A DNA stretch of 64,000 bases from Bog-756 sp963699085 (GTDB taxonomy: Bacteria > Actinomycetota > Acidimicrobiia > Acidimicrobiales > RAAP-2): NCBI GenBank assembly GCA_963699085.1, contig CAVOTH010000004.1:1426001-1490000 (forward strand), written 5' to 3'. Made by a program: the position numbers and the translations under genes. Shown here in pieces: positions 7,252 through 16,228 of the stretch; position 1 is the stretch's first letter; each line of letters starts with the position of its first letter. The notes beneath the pieces were generated by a model, which was given only the letters and a program-made list of their open reading frames with translations, searched no databases and was not told the origin of the DNA.

Positions 7252-7886
7252 CTTCGATACCCTCTCTCACCTATTCGACCGGTCGATGCGCTTCATCGGC
7301 AGGTCCTGAAGCAAACTGTAGAAACTTCTTGTTATCGAAAATCGTTCAGATCGTGAGCATCCGATGCTGATTCCGACCGGCTGTCTCGCGGATGGCCAAG
7401 TGGCCCGTACCGCCTGATCCTACGGTCGCTCGCCGTCTTCTGTGTGTTTCCCTCTCGATTCCCGAGTACCTCTATCGGCTTTAGAGAGATTAACCCTCTC
7501 GACGTCCGACGTCAACACCCCCAAGCTGCTCCCGGCAGACTGGCCCGCACCTGACCCGCAACCGACGGGCGATGACCTGCAGAAACGCCGACAACCACGC
7601 AGTGTCCGATGGTCATCACGCACCGCGGTGGCTAAGTTGCCACCCTTGACCTGGGACAAACCCGACTGTCAGAATCACAGGGTTCCTCGGGAAGAATCCT
7701 CCGTGGAGTTCCACCAAAAGGTCCGTCTCATCAGTGAGCGGCATAGGGACCGGGTCGCGGAGCACAGGCAGGGAAAGGCAGGGGGACCGTGGGGCAGAGT
7801 CGGGTTCCGCATCAAGAGTGCGGGGTCACTCCAGTGGTGGCAATGCAGTGTCGGAAGCTGGTCCGGCGGACCGGAGGTATCGAGCC
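7252..7886. other. Intergenic region upstream of a glycosyltransferase, no gene seen
   Basis: This stretch of about 635 bp has no convincing reading frame on either strand. It contains an AT-rich patch (about 7318-7356) and, at 7470-7500, two mutually exclusive small stems that share TAGAGAG. The ribosome site GGAGG for the next gene is at 7872-7876. It may hold a long leader or promoters for the divergent genes. Confidence 0.5.
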
Positions 7887-8855
7887 ATGACCGTCAACGA
7901 ACGACCACTCTTTTCCGTGGAGGCGGATCCGCCAGGGCAGACAGGATCCACGAGCACTGAATCCACCCGATCGGTCAACGAGTTCGAGAGGAACTTCGCC
8001 GTCGTCCGGCGCAGCGGTGGCGACGCCAGGTCGGGTCAGCCGGTCCGGCCAGCTCCAACTGTCAGCATCGTGATCCCGGCCAAGAACGAAGCCAAGAACC
8101 TCCCCCACGTCCTAGCGGCGCTGCCGGCGGGACTGCACGAGGTGATCCTGGTCGACGGGAACTCGACAGACGACACCGTCGAGGTGGCCCGATCCTGCTA
8201 TCCGGACATCAAGGTGATCGGCCAAACCCGCAAGGGGAAGGGCAACGCCCTGGCCTGCGGGTTCGAAGCCACCACCGGCGACTTCATCGTCATGATCGAC
8301 GCCGACGGCTCGACCGATCCGGCCGAGATCCCGAGGTTCGTCGATGCACTACGCCAGGGAGCCGACTTCGCCAAGGGCTCCCGTTTCATGCCGGGCGCCG
8401 GGAGCAATGACATCAGCCGTCTGCGCTCGATGGGCAATTTCTGGCTCAACAAGATCGTCAACGTCATCTACGGGACCCGTTACACCGACCTCTGTTACGG
8501 CTACAACGCCTTCCGTCGGGACTGTCTCCTCGAACTCGAACTCATCGCCGAGACACCCGAGGGCGAAGAAGGCCAGGAGATGCTCTGGGGAGACGGTTTC
8601 GAAGTCGAGACCCTCATCAACGTGCGCATCGCCAAGGCCGGCGTCCGGGTCTTCGAAGTGCCGAGCTTCGAGCGGAACCGGTTGCACGGCACCAGCAACC
8701 TCAACGCATTCTCGGACGGGCTGCGGGTACTCCGCACCATCTACATCGAGCGCAAGCGGGGGACCCGACGGGCGGCCCTGGCGAGTTCCACGATGCCACG
8801 CCACTCGGGGAAGTCGTGGGCGGTCCTGTCGACCTACGAGGAAGAGTCAGCCTGA
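7887..8855 (+). CDS. Glycosyltransferase family 2
   Basis: I start the gene at ATG 7887 because GGAGG lies about 10 nt upstream. The 322-residue protein has a variable N-terminal ~75 residues, then a GT-A fold: SIVIPAKNEAKNLPHVL, VILVDGNSTDDTVEVA, the DxD motif in MIDADGSTDPAEIP, then GSRFMPGAGS and a conserved DLCYGYNAFRRDCL. It resembles dolichol-phosphate-mannose-synthase-like GT2 enzymes that transfer sugars from nucleotide donors at the inner membrane, but no C-terminal membrane segment is seen. A close paralogue lies at 41241-42099. The 3' end overlaps the convergent sulfotransferase by 22 nt. Confidence 0.88.
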   Translation: MTVNERPLFSVEADPPGQTGSTSTESTRSVNEFERNFAVVRRSGGDARSGQPVRPAPTVSIVIPAKNEAKNLPHVLAALPAGLHEVILVDGNSTDDTVEVARSCYPDIKVIGQTRKGKGNALACGFEATTGDFIVMIDADGSTDPAEIPRFVDALRQGADFAKGSRFMPGAGSNDISRLRSMGNFWLNKIVNVIYGTRYTDLCYGYNAFRRDCLLELELIAETPEGEEGQEMLWGDGFEVETLINVRIAKAGVRVFEVPSFERNRLHGTSNLNAFSDGLRVLRTIYIERKRGTRRAALASSTMPRHSGKSWAVLSTYEEESA

Positions 8856-9910
8856 CCGGCATCAGCCTGACCGGCAGGTGAGGCTGACCGCGATCCGGCT
8901 CCGTCGGTGGCGGTCGGTTGAGCCATATCGGTGTCAGGCACCGATTCGACGATGCGGCCCTGAGCGTGGCGGACCATCGGGCGCACCGGCGAGGAACGGC
9001 TCGAGCTGTACCCGTAGGCGGACCGTGTGCGCCAGGTCAGCGCCGATACGATCCGATGCGTACGGCCCCCGAGTTCGGTGACCCAGCGGTCATCCTGGGT
9101 GATCTTTTCGTCTCCCCGGGCGAAGCGCGACGGATTCCCGGCGATCCCATGGCCATTGGCCATGGCGTCGGGTGTGGACAGGTACGGCAGCCCGAATAGC
9201 CCGAAGCAGGCACGCAATGTGCCTTCGAGGTCGTTCACATAGTCCTCGTAGCGGACGAGAACGGTCGGAACCGAACGCCGCCCCAACCGGTGGTAGAGCC
9301 GGTTGAAGACATCCCAACGAAAGGCGACCTCGACGGGCGACTGAGCCGCCATCAGGCGGTCCCCGGAGCCCTGGTCCGCCTGTGGTCGCTTCACCGACCG
9401 ACTCCACGACTGCACCACGCCGGATGGATGCCGGACCAGGTGGATCACCCGGAGGTCGACGGTATCCGTGCCGGCCAGAAGGTAGGCCCACGCCGGATGC
9501 TTCGACGAGTCGATGATCACCTCGCACCCCGACACCTCGGCGATCAGGGGGTAGAGCTCTGACAGGACGGCCCGCGCCCGGCGGACGTGTGGTCCACGGC
9601 CCAGTACTGCGGCAGGAATGTTCTTCTGCGAATCGAGCGCAGTGAAGAACCGCACCAGCTCGGTCCCCTCGGCCGAGCCCCAACCACCACAGAGCCGGTC
9701 GCCGACGACCGACCACAGTTCACACTCCGGGACCGGCCGACCGCATCCGCACAGCTCGCCACTGCCGATCCCGCGCTTGAACAGGTATTTGGCCTCACCC
9801 ACGGCGCAGGTCTGCGGGTCGGTGGCCAGAAGACGTTCCAGGACGGTGGACCCGGAACGGCCCTCGCCTCCGATGAACAGGACTTTGGTTCGGGGAAATG
9901 GCCGTGTCAC
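8834..9910 (-). CDS. Sulfotransferase family protein
   Basis: The start is GTG 9910, 7 nt after the stop of the upstream sulfotransferase. The 358-residue protein opens with VLFIGGEGRSGSTVLERLLA, the 5'-phosphosulfate loop that binds PAPS. It later has LRVIHLVRHPSGVVQSWSRS, the 3'-phosphate-binding segment with the conserved Arg and Ser. An internal CGCG cluster and the pair C...PECELW may be structural. The predicted reaction is transfer of sulfate from PAPS to a hydroxyl acceptor, here perhaps a surface glycan or its precursor. The acceptor cannot be read from sequence. Confidence 0.82.
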   Translation of the reverse strand: MTRPFPRTKVLFIGGEGRSGSTVLERLLATDPQTCAVGEAKYLFKRGIGSGELCGCGRPVPECELWSVVGDRLCGGWGSAEGTELVRFFTALDSQKNIPAAVLGRGPHVRRARAVLSELYPLIAEVSGCEVIIDSSKHPAWAYLLAGTDTVDLRVIHLVRHPSGVVQSWSRSVKRPQADQGSGDRLMAAQSPVEVAFRWDVFNRLYHRLGRRSVPTVLVRYEDYVNDLEGTLRACFGLFGLPYLSTPDAMANGHGIAGNPSRFARGDEKITQDDRWVTELGGRTHRIVSALTWRTRSAYGYSSSRSSPVRPMVRHAQGRIVESVPDTDMAQPTATDGAGSRSASPAGQADAGQADSSS

Positions 9911-9917
9911 AGTCAGC

Positions 9918-10829
9918 TCACGTCGGGTAGCCGAGCCGCTCGGCCTCGGATGCCACCAGCGGCAGCACGGTTTCGATCTGGTCCTCGACCCGCTTCCACT
10001 TGTCGGCGCTGGGCTTGGACCAGGTGTTGACGACCGGGAGCTTCTCGGCAAAGCGCTCCAGCGGCTGCGGATCGATGTCGGCGAACCGGGCGATCGCCTG
10101 CAGGACCGGGCCGGGATTCGAGGACATCTCCTCGTAGCGGACCTGGATCACCTGGGTGTCGCCCGTAGGGAGGTCCAGATTGCAGTACTCGTTGTACAGG
10201 CGCCATTGGAAGGCGCAGATCTCCATGACGGTCGACCCGTCCATCTCCTCCCAGCCGGGGGGCAATCCGAAGCACCACGAGCTGCCGCTGTAGTCCTTGA
10301 TGGTGTAACTCTGCGGCAGCTCGAACCGCTGGAACCGTGACTCCTCTGTCCATCCCTTGTGGATCGAGGCGATCGAGCCACGGGGATCACGGACGACATA
10401 CACGAACTGGGCATCGGGGAAGACCTTGCGAATCATTGGGATCCGGAAGCAGTTGTCCGGTGTCTTCTCGACCATCCGGACCGGCGGGACCTTCTGGTCC
10501 TTTCCGAGCTTGGTGAGGAACGAGCTGAGCCGGACCCTGGCGATCAAGGGGATCGGCACGCCCCGGCCGAAGACCTTGAGCGAGGCCTCGGCATTGCCCA
10601 CTTCGTCGAAGAACTCCTGGTCGATCTCCTTGGCCGTGGCCTCGTCGACCTGGTCCGCCGTGACAAGGGCCGACTCCCCCGGGAGCATCTCCGTGGGGAA
10701 GTGCCGGTTGAGGATGTTCTGGCTCTCGCGGTAGAGGCTCCACAGCTCAGGATGGGTGGACAGAGCCTGGAAAATCATCGTCGTACCGGATCGGGGCGCT
10801 CCCAGGATGATGAGCGGACGCGAGATCAA
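9918..10829 (-). CDS. Sulfotransferase family protein
   Basis: The 303-residue protein begins LIILGAPRSGTTMIFQALST, a textbook PAPS 5'-phosphosulfate loop. Residues around 140 (AQFVYVVRDPRGSIASIHKG) form the 3'-phosphate-binding segment. The C-terminal half has VIQVRYEEMSSNPGPVL, common in bacterial sulfotransferases. It forms a two-gene unit with the sulfotransferase downstream, and the two differ enough to suggest different acceptors. With the aryl-sulfotransferase-like genes at 24-28 kb, the locus appears committed to sulfation. The product is inferred to be a sulfated glycan or glycolipid. Confidence 0.85.
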   Translation of the reverse strand: MISRPLIILGAPRSGTTMIFQALSTHPELWSLYRESQNILNRHFPTEMLPGESALVTADQVDEATAKEIDQEFFDEVGNAEASLKVFGRGVPIPLIARVRLSSFLTKLGKDQKVPPVRMVEKTPDNCFRIPMIRKVFPDAQFVYVVRDPRGSIASIHKGWTEESRFQRFELPQSYTIKDYSGSSWCFGLPPGWEEMDGSTVMEICAFQWRLYNEYCNLDLPTGDTQVIQVRYEEMSSNPGPVLQAIARFADIDPQPLERFAEKLPVVNTWSKPSADKWKRVEDQIETVLPLVASEAERLGYPT

Positions 10830-10951
10830 TAGTCCTCCTGATCAATTGCACGGAATGAGATGCGACGGGTCGGCAGACCGACAGCGAAGAGAACAGCATG
10901 ACAAGTGAGGACGACAGGCACAATTCCAATGTCATGGAACGTGGGAAACCG

Positions 10952-11272
10952 CTACTTCACCAGCTTGGAACAGAGGCCCTCGAGTGAGCCGACCGTCTGG
11001 AGACAGGCCACGGCGGCGCCCAGCGAGGCGTTGACAGTGGCCACCTGTGTCTGGAGCTGGTGGATCTGGACAGCCTGGGCGGCATTGAGCTGATTGGCCT
11101 TGTTGATCTTGTGGTTCATGTGGACGAACAGCACCGACCAGGCGACGAGCACGACCACGACGAAGGCTGCGACCGCACCCATGGCCACCCGGCGACGGGT
11201 TCGGCCGGGAAACTCGGCTTCGAACTCGCGGAGGGGCTCCCCGGCTTGCTCCTGTTGCTCGAATTCGTTCAT
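10952..11272 (-). CDS. Small single-pass membrane protein with coiled coil
   Basis: The 106-residue protein has an acidic N-terminus, an Arg-rich stretch (GRTRRRVAMG), one membrane segment (residues ~30-52, AVAAFVVVVLVAWSVLFVHM) and a C-terminal ~50-residue heptad-like region (INKANQLNAAQAVQIHQLQT) ending with two Cys. The predicted topology is N-in, with the coiled coil outside. It is divergent from the large membrane protein gene, and both have the decamer CGTTTCCGTA upstream. No family recognised; it may be a small envelope scaffold. Confidence 0.6.
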   Translation of the reverse strand: MNEFEQQEQAGEPLREFEAEFPGRTRRRVAMGAVAAFVVVVLVAWSVLFVHMNHKINKANQLNAAQAVQIHQLQTQVATVNASLGAAVACLQTVGSLEGLCSKLVK

Positions 11273-11313
11273 CCGACCTTCCTCGTAATTCAGCCCGACG
11301 GCTAGCTAGGGCA

Positions 11314-11436
11314 TACGGAAACGGTGGGCTCCTGCCCGTTTCTGCCAGCCCGATGCCCGGGTCCCTACCTGAGGGCGAGCCCAGGACACCCGGATGGCGT
11401 TCGAGCCTCGGTGCCAGGTACTATAGCGTTTCCGTA
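11314..11436. promoter_or_regulatory. Divergent promoter region with inverted decamer CGTTTCCGTA
   Basis: The decamer TACGGAAACG occurs at 11314-11323 and its exact reverse complement CGTTTCCGTA at 11427-11436. Each divergent gene therefore has the same sequence in the same orientation ahead of it (about 42 and 80 nt from the starts). This suggests a shared regulator-binding site or promoter motif. TATAG precedes the right copy. Confidence 0.4.
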
Positions 11437-11516
11437 CTTCGCCACTGGGGCCGGATTGGTCACTGATCCATGGACCGTGATGGCGCTCATCTCATCGGGC
11501 GAGAGACTCTGGGCGA

Positions 11517-13706
11517 TTGACCACAGAAGCGACATACGACGTCGGGCTCGACCGGTCACCCGAGCGGGTCGGTGGGGCGGGCGCGGATCCGGCAATCGAA
11601 CTGGCGACCGATCCTCCATGGTCCAGTCTCGCCTCATGGCTGCCCCTGGTGCTCGCTGCCGCGGGCGTTCTGTCCTGGTATCTGTCCCTCTCCTCGATCC
11701 ACCCCTACCAGTCCCCCGCCGTCGGTCTGGTGGCCCAGCTGTCGCTCTTGTGGTGGCTCGGTGCGGTCCTCGCATCGGCTGCCATATTCCTCGAGCTACG
11801 CCGCTCCGCCCCGCGTACCACGGTCATGGTGGTGCTCCTGTGTGCCCTGGCGGTGATCCTGCACGGCACACTGCCGGCGACCGAGTCGGTGCCTCGCTTC
11901 TCGGCCGCCTACATCGTGGCCGGATTCAGCGACTTCCTCGGTCGTACCGGCACTGCCCTCCCCCGGCTCGACGTCCGGATGTCCTGGCCGGCCATGTTCG
12001 CCGCCGCCGGGATGGCGGCACGGGCCATGGGTGTCTCCACGCTCTGGTACCTCCGCTGGTTCCCCCTGACCCTCAACATCGCAATGCTCATCCCGCTCAA
12101 GGCGATCGCCAACACCTGCCTGCGCACGTCTCGGGCACGGTGGGCGGCACTCGCCATCTTCCTGGTCAGTAACTGGATCGACCAGGACTACTTCTCGCCC
12201 CAGGGCATCAACCTCTTCCTGTTCCTGGCGGCCGTCGCCATCGCCATCCGTGTGTTCGGTATCGGCGGAAGGCCGCTCTGGCCGATGCCCGCACTACTCG
12301 AGACCCGCTCCTGGGAACGGCTCAAGCGTTTCGGTACGAACGCCCTCCAGATGCCCTATGGCTCGGTAGACAACGAGCAGCCCGAGACCGACACCACCGT
12401 CGGGTACCGGGTGGCAATGCTCGTGGTGATCCTGGTCATCGCCGGCGCGTCGGCGGTCACCCATCAGATCACCCCGGCCGCCCTGTGCCTGGTCTTCTTC
12501 GGCCTGGCATTGACCGGTCGCACGAGTCTGAGGATGCTGTGGATCTTCACCGCCGTGCTGGTGTGGGCGTGGCTCAGCTGGGAGGCCCACACCTACTGGA
12601 GCGGGCATCTGTCCAAGATCCTCGGCTCGGCCGGTCAGATCGGCTCGACGCTGAACTCCACCGTCGCCGCCCGGCTCCAGGCCAAGTCGCTCGGTCGCGA
12701 ATTGGTGGAGAAGGCCCGGCTGCTCGGTGCCGCAGTCACCTGGTTGGCCGCCGTGGCCGGCTGGTGGGAGTTGCGACGACGGGGCCGTTCCCTGTGGACC
12801 ATGGTCGTTGTCGCCGTCGCCCCCATCTTCGTTGCCGGCGCCGTCAGCTACGGCGGCGAGGTGGCCCTGCGGGTGTTGCTATTCAGCCTGGCCCCGGCCG
12901 CCGTCCTCACCGCGAGCCTCATCGACTATGCCCCGCTTCGACGTGGATCGTTCGTGTTCCTGATTTGCATCTTCGCCGCTCTCCTGGCTCTGTTCCCGAT
13001 CAACCGCTTCGGAAACGAGAACTTCGAGGCGATCTCACCCGGTGACCTGGCCGGTGCCACCTGGATCCACGTCCACGTACCCGACGGATCCGACGTGTAC
13101 GTGGCCGATCGCAACGAGCCGCTGTACTACGCCAAAACGGGCTCCTACAAGTTGGTCGAGTTCGGCGGCCTGCTCACCATGAAGGGCAAGGTCCTCGCCG
13201 ACCACCTTCCGGTCACCCGCAAGCCGACCTACATCTACATCACCCGCAGCGAAGCGAACTACGGCAGCGACTACCTGGGCGACCCGCCGGGCTGGCTCAC
13301 GGATTTCGTCTCCCAACTGCTCAAGACCGGATACGTCCAGATCGTGTACCACAACTCAACGGCCACCGTCCTCCGCATACAGAAGAAGGCACCGAGTCGT
13401 CACCACAAGGCGGTGGTGGTTCCCCACCCGAAGCCGGTCTTGCCGCCGGTGGTCCCCCACCCGAAGACCACCCCGACGACCAGGCCGAAGCCTCCCCCCA
13501 CCACCACGACGACCAGGCCGAAGCCGCCCAGGTCCACCACGACGACCAGGCCGAAGCCTCCCCCGACGACGACCACGTCGACGTCGACGTCGACGTCGAC
13601 GTCTACATCGACCACAACGACCTCGACGACCACCACCTCGACGACCGTCCCACCGGCCGTCATCTCGGGAGTCGGTCTGATCCTCCCGGTGGGGGCGTCG
13701 TCATGA
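11517..13706 (+). CDS. Large polytopic membrane protein, GT-C or polymerase-like
   Basis: The start is a TTG at 11517; an in-frame stop lies 39 nt upstream with no other start between. The 729-residue protein has roughly 12-14 membrane segments in its first ~480 residues. A soluble domain (~residues 500-625, with DGSDVYVADRNEPLYYAKTG and ITRSEANYGSDYLGD) follows, then a low-complexity tail of repeated TTTRPKPP and Thr/Ser. Many membrane segments plus an extracytoplasmic domain recall GT-C glycosyltransferases or Wzy-like polymerases, but I see no diagnostic motif. It heads a five-gene coupled cluster. Confidence 0.7.
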   Translation: MTTEATYDVGLDRSPERVGGAGADPAIELATDPPWSSLASWLPLVLAAAGVLSWYLSLSSIHPYQSPAVGLVAQLSLLWWLGAVLASAAIFLELRRSAPRTTVMVVLLCALAVILHGTLPATESVPRFSAAYIVAGFSDFLGRTGTALPRLDVRMSWPAMFAAAGMAARAMGVSTLWYLRWFPLTLNIAMLIPLKAIANTCLRTSRARWAALAIFLVSNWIDQDYFSPQGINLFLFLAAVAIAIRVFGIGGRPLWPMPALLETRSWERLKRFGTNALQMPYGSVDNEQPETDTTVGYRVAMLVVILVIAGASAVTHQITPAALCLVFFGLALTGRTSLRMLWIFTAVLVWAWLSWEAHTYWSGHLSKILGSAGQIGSTLNSTVAARLQAKSLGRELVEKARLLGAAVTWLAAVAGWWELRRRGRSLWTMVVVAVAPIFVAGAVSYGGEVALRVLLFSLAPAAVLTASLIDYAPLRRGSFVFLICIFAALLALFPINRFGNENFEAISPGDLAGATWIHVHVPDGSDVYVADRNEPLYYAKTGSYKLVEFGGLLTMKGKVLADHLPVTRKPTYIYITRSEANYGSDYLGDPPGWLTDFVSQLLKTGYVQIVYHNSTATVLRIQKKAPSRHHKAVVVPHPKPVLPPVVPHPKTTPTTRPKPPPTTTTTRPKPPRSTTTTRPKPPPTTTTSTSTSTSTSTSTTTTSTTTTSTTVPPAVISGVGLILPVGASS
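13480..13650 (+). repeat. In-frame low-complexity repeat (TTTRPKPP and Thr/Ser codons)
   Basis: The 3' part of the membrane-protein gene repeats a unit encoding TTTTRPKPP three or more times, then a run of GACGTC-type triplets encoding alternating Ser/Thr. Such stretches change length by slippage and probably encode a flexible extracellular linker. Confidence 0.8.
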
Positions 13707-14065
13707 ATTTGACGGACACCCGGGTCCGAGTGGCAGTCGACCTGTTAGCCGCAGTCATCTGCGCGGTGGCGGCCGCGCTCACTCTGGCCGACGTGCGCAC
13801 GCCCATCCGCTCGGGTGTCACGGTTGTCGCCCTCATCCTCGGTACCGGATGGGCGGCCACCTGTTGGATCACGATACGCGATACCGCGTTCGCCGCTACC
13901 GTCGCCATCGCCACAGGGATTTCGATCTTCTGCTTCTACGCGCTGATCTTCGTGGAGATCCACTGGTGGCACCCGGTCGGGAGCGTGGGGGCATTCCTCA
14001 TCGCCGCCGCCGCCGTCAACCTCATAGCCGTGGCCGGCGACCTGGTGCGAGGTGCACGGGCATGA
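13703..14065 (+). CDS. Small membrane protein, four predicted segments
   Basis: The 120-residue protein starts at an ATG that overlaps the preceding stop (ATGA) and has four hydrophobic stretches (around residues 10-28, 38-58, 62-82 and 92-112). No catalytic motif is visible. Translational coupling to the 729-aa protein and to the next small gene suggests the three form one membrane complex. Family not recognised. Confidence 0.65.
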   Translation: MNLTDTRVRVAVDLLAAVICAVAAALTLADVRTPIRSGVTVVALILGTGWAATCWITIRDTAFAATVAIATGISIFCFYALIFVEIHWWHPVGSVGAFLIAAAAVNLIAVAGDLVRGARA

Positions 14066-14268
14066 AGTCACTGGCCACGAACGCACCCCTCGCCATCGCC
14101 ACCGTGGCGGCCGTCCTCCTCATGATCGCGGCCCACGAAGTGCTGGCCGCCATCTCGCCCGACCGGTTCGTGCTCGCCAAGCGCTGGCTGGTCGTCGGCT
14201 TCACCGTCCTCGCGCTCATCCTGACCGTGGTCATCGCCCTACGCTTCCACTATCTGCGTGCGACGTGA
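14062..14268 (+). CDS. Small membrane protein, two predicted segments
   Basis: The 68-residue product starts at ATG 14062, overlapping the preceding stop by 4 nt. It has two hydrophobic helices (residues ~9-28 and ~44-63) separated by a charged loop (SPDRFVLAKRW). It is too short to hold an enzyme and is probably a partner subunit of the neighbouring membrane proteins. No family recognised. Confidence 0.6.
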   Translation: MKSLATNAPLAIATVAAVLLMIAAHEVLAAISPDRFVLAKRWLVVGFTVLALILTVVIALRFHYLRAT

Positions 14269-14338
14269 TCATCATGGGATTCGACCCGATTTGCCACGGA
14301 ACACCGATAGCCGCCTCGACGAGGGGACACCAGGCCGC

Positions 14339-15220
14339 ATGAGACAAGTCACCACACGATCCCACCACCGGCGCAGGCCCGGGTTGCTGCTCACGCTCGG
14401 GTTGGTGGCTGCGGCCCTGGCGGCCTGCAGCGGCAACTCGACCGCACTTACATCGACCACGACGACGCTGCCCAACACCCCGCCCACCACCAAGGCCACG
14501 TCGACGACCACAACGACATTGCCGACCCAACGGAACTTCCTCCTGTACTTCTTGCGCGGCTCTCAACTCGGCGTGTCCCAGCGCCCGGTGGAATCGGCGA
14601 ACAACCCGCACTTCCAGGCGATGACCGCCCTGGTGGCCGGTCCGAACCCGACGGAAACCGCGGCCGGCCTCAGTACCGACATCCCTGCGGGAACCACCGT
14701 GCGAGGACTCGAGATTCGCAATGGAATCGCAACGGTGAACTTGAGCCCACAGTTCGTGACGAACGCGCCCGCTGCGCAGCTCGCCGCCCGCGTCGCCCAG
14801 GTCGTCTACACTTTGACCAGCTCACCGGGGGTAACGGGCGTGACCATTGAAGTCGGGGGGACCCAGATCGTCAATCTCGGCGGTGTGAACCTGACGAATG
14901 CAGTGGGGCGTGACCAGGTCACCGGAACACTGCCACTCATCCTGCTCGAGCAGCCGGCCGTCGGCGGGAGTATCGCCGGCAGCATGACGATCTCGGGGAT
15001 GACCGCCGGCCCGGGAACCTACGAGGTGCAGCTCGTGGATCCCACTGGACGGCTGCTGGCGTCCGTGACAAATACCGCGGTCTCGGGCGGGAAATTCGAG
15101 CAATCGGTGCCGATCACCGCCACCAGCGCCGAGACCGGAACAGTGCGGGTGTTCGGCCGGCCGACATCGACGTCGCAGCCGGTGCAGGAGTTCCAGTTCT
15201 CGATCCCGATCGCCCCGTGA
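14339..15220 (+). CDS. Lipoprotein with GerMN and Gmad2-like domains
   Basis: The start at 14339 gives a 293-residue protein with a basic n-region, a hydrophobic stretch and a lipobox (ALAAC) for lipid attachment. A Thr-rich linker follows, then a GerMN-type domain (residues ~65-180, with GLEIRNGIATVNLSPQF and VTIEVGG). An immunoglobulin-like Gmad2 domain follows (~200-293, with GSMTISGMTAGPGTYEVQLVD). GerMN domains occur in spore-germination proteins and in actinobacterial cell-wall lipoproteins of unknown role. Its stop overlaps the next GTG start (GTGA), tying it to the glycosyltransferase. Confidence 0.8.
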   Translation: MRQVTTRSHHRRRPGLLLTLGLVAAALAACSGNSTALTSTTTTLPNTPPTTKATSTTTTTLPTQRNFLLYFLRGSQLGVSQRPVESANNPHFQAMTALVAGPNPTETAAGLSTDIPAGTTVRGLEIRNGIATVNLSPQFVTNAPAAQLAARVAQVVYTLTSSPGVTGVTIEVGGTQIVNLGGVNLTNAVGRDQVTGTLPLILLEQPAVGGSIAGSMTISGMTAGPGTYEVQLVDPTGRLLASVTNTAVSGGKFEQSVPITATSAETGTVRVFGRPTSTSQPVQEFQFSIPIAP

Positions 15221-16221
15221 TCCCAGCCACACCCGACGAAATGGTTGCCCCGCTGTCGGTGACGGTGCTCATCTGCGCCTACACCGAGCGACGGTGGGAC
15301 CAGATGGTCGACGCAGTGGAATCGGCCCTGGCCCAGACATTGCCACCGGCACAGGTCGTCCTGGTGATCGATCACAATCCGGAATTACTCGCTCGGGCGA
15401 TGGTGGAATTCGAAAAGGTCCACGTCGTCGCCAACCGCTACGAGTCAGGATTGTCGGGCGCACGAAACACCGGGGTGGACGAAGCGACCGGCGATGTCAT
15501 CGCCTTCCTGGACGACGACGCCCGCGCCGACCACGACTGGCTCGAAGCCCTGATTGCGCCGTATTCCGACCGCACCGTCCTGGGTACCGGCGGTGTGGCT
15601 CGAGCCGGATGGCCCGAGGCGCGACCGACCTGGTTCCCGTCGGAATTCGACTGGGTCGTCGGTTGCAGCTATCGCGGCCTGCCCGAACGGGAGGCGCCGA
15701 TCCGCAACCCCATCGGCGCCAACATGTCCTTCCGCCGGTCGGCATTCACCACCGCCGGCGGCTTCCAGACGAACTTCGGTCGGGTGGGCACCCTCCCGCT
15801 GGGCTGCGAGGAGACCGAATTCAGCATCCGACTGCGCTCGCTGGTTCCTGGTGCCCAGATCATCCAGGTACCCGGGGCCCGGGTGGACCATTTCGTAAGT
15901 GCCGACCGCCTGGAAGTGGGCTACTTCTTCCGTCGTTGTATTGCCGAAGGATTGTCGAAGGCAGCGGTCACCGCCCACGTGGGCCAGGAGGAAGGGTTGG
16001 CCAGCGAGCGGACCTACGTGTCCGACACCCTCCTGACAGGATTCGTCAACGGACTTCTTCCCGGGGGCACGGACGGCAGGTGGCGCCCATCCCGATCAGC
16101 CATGATCGTGGCCGGTCTGGCCGCCACCACCATGGGTTACGTGCTGGGACGCCTCAACCTGGGTGCCATTGCCAGTCGATTGGCCACGGCACCCAAACCC
16201 AAGAAGACCGCCGCTCAGTAG
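15217..16221 (+). CDS. Glycosyltransferase family 2
   Basis: The GTG start at 15217 overlaps the lipoprotein stop. The 334-residue protein has a GT-A fold: VTVLICAYTERRWDQMVDAV, SGLSGARNTGVDEATGDVI, and FLDDDARADHDWLEALI with the metal-binding acidic motif. Then come NPIGANMSFRRSAF and CEETEFSIRL, typical of GT2 enzymes that extend polysaccharides. A hydrophobic segment near residue 290 could tether it to the membrane. It ends 7 nt before the convergent hydrolase-like gene. It resembles the GT2 at 36103-37296, suggesting two steps of the same pathway. Confidence 0.85.
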   Translation: MIPATPDEMVAPLSVTVLICAYTERRWDQMVDAVESALAQTLPPAQVVLVIDHNPELLARAMVEFEKVHVVANRYESGLSGARNTGVDEATGDVIAFLDDDARADHDWLEALIAPYSDRTVLGTGGVARAGWPEARPTWFPSEFDWVVGCSYRGLPEREAPIRNPIGANMSFRRSAFTTAGGFQTNFGRVGTLPLGCEETEFSIRLRSLVPGAQIIQVPGARVDHFVSADRLEVGYFFRRCIAEGLSKAAVTAHVGQEEGLASERTYVSDTLLTGFVNGLLPGGTDGRWRPSRSAMIVAGLAATTMGYVLGRLNLGAIASRLATAPKPKKTAAQ

Positions 16222-16228
16222 CCCGGGT

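Noticed and set aside
7442..7960. Plus-strand frame before the first GT2
   Set aside because: It runs out of frame with the GT2, has no ribosome site or family features, and has a composition unlike real genes here.
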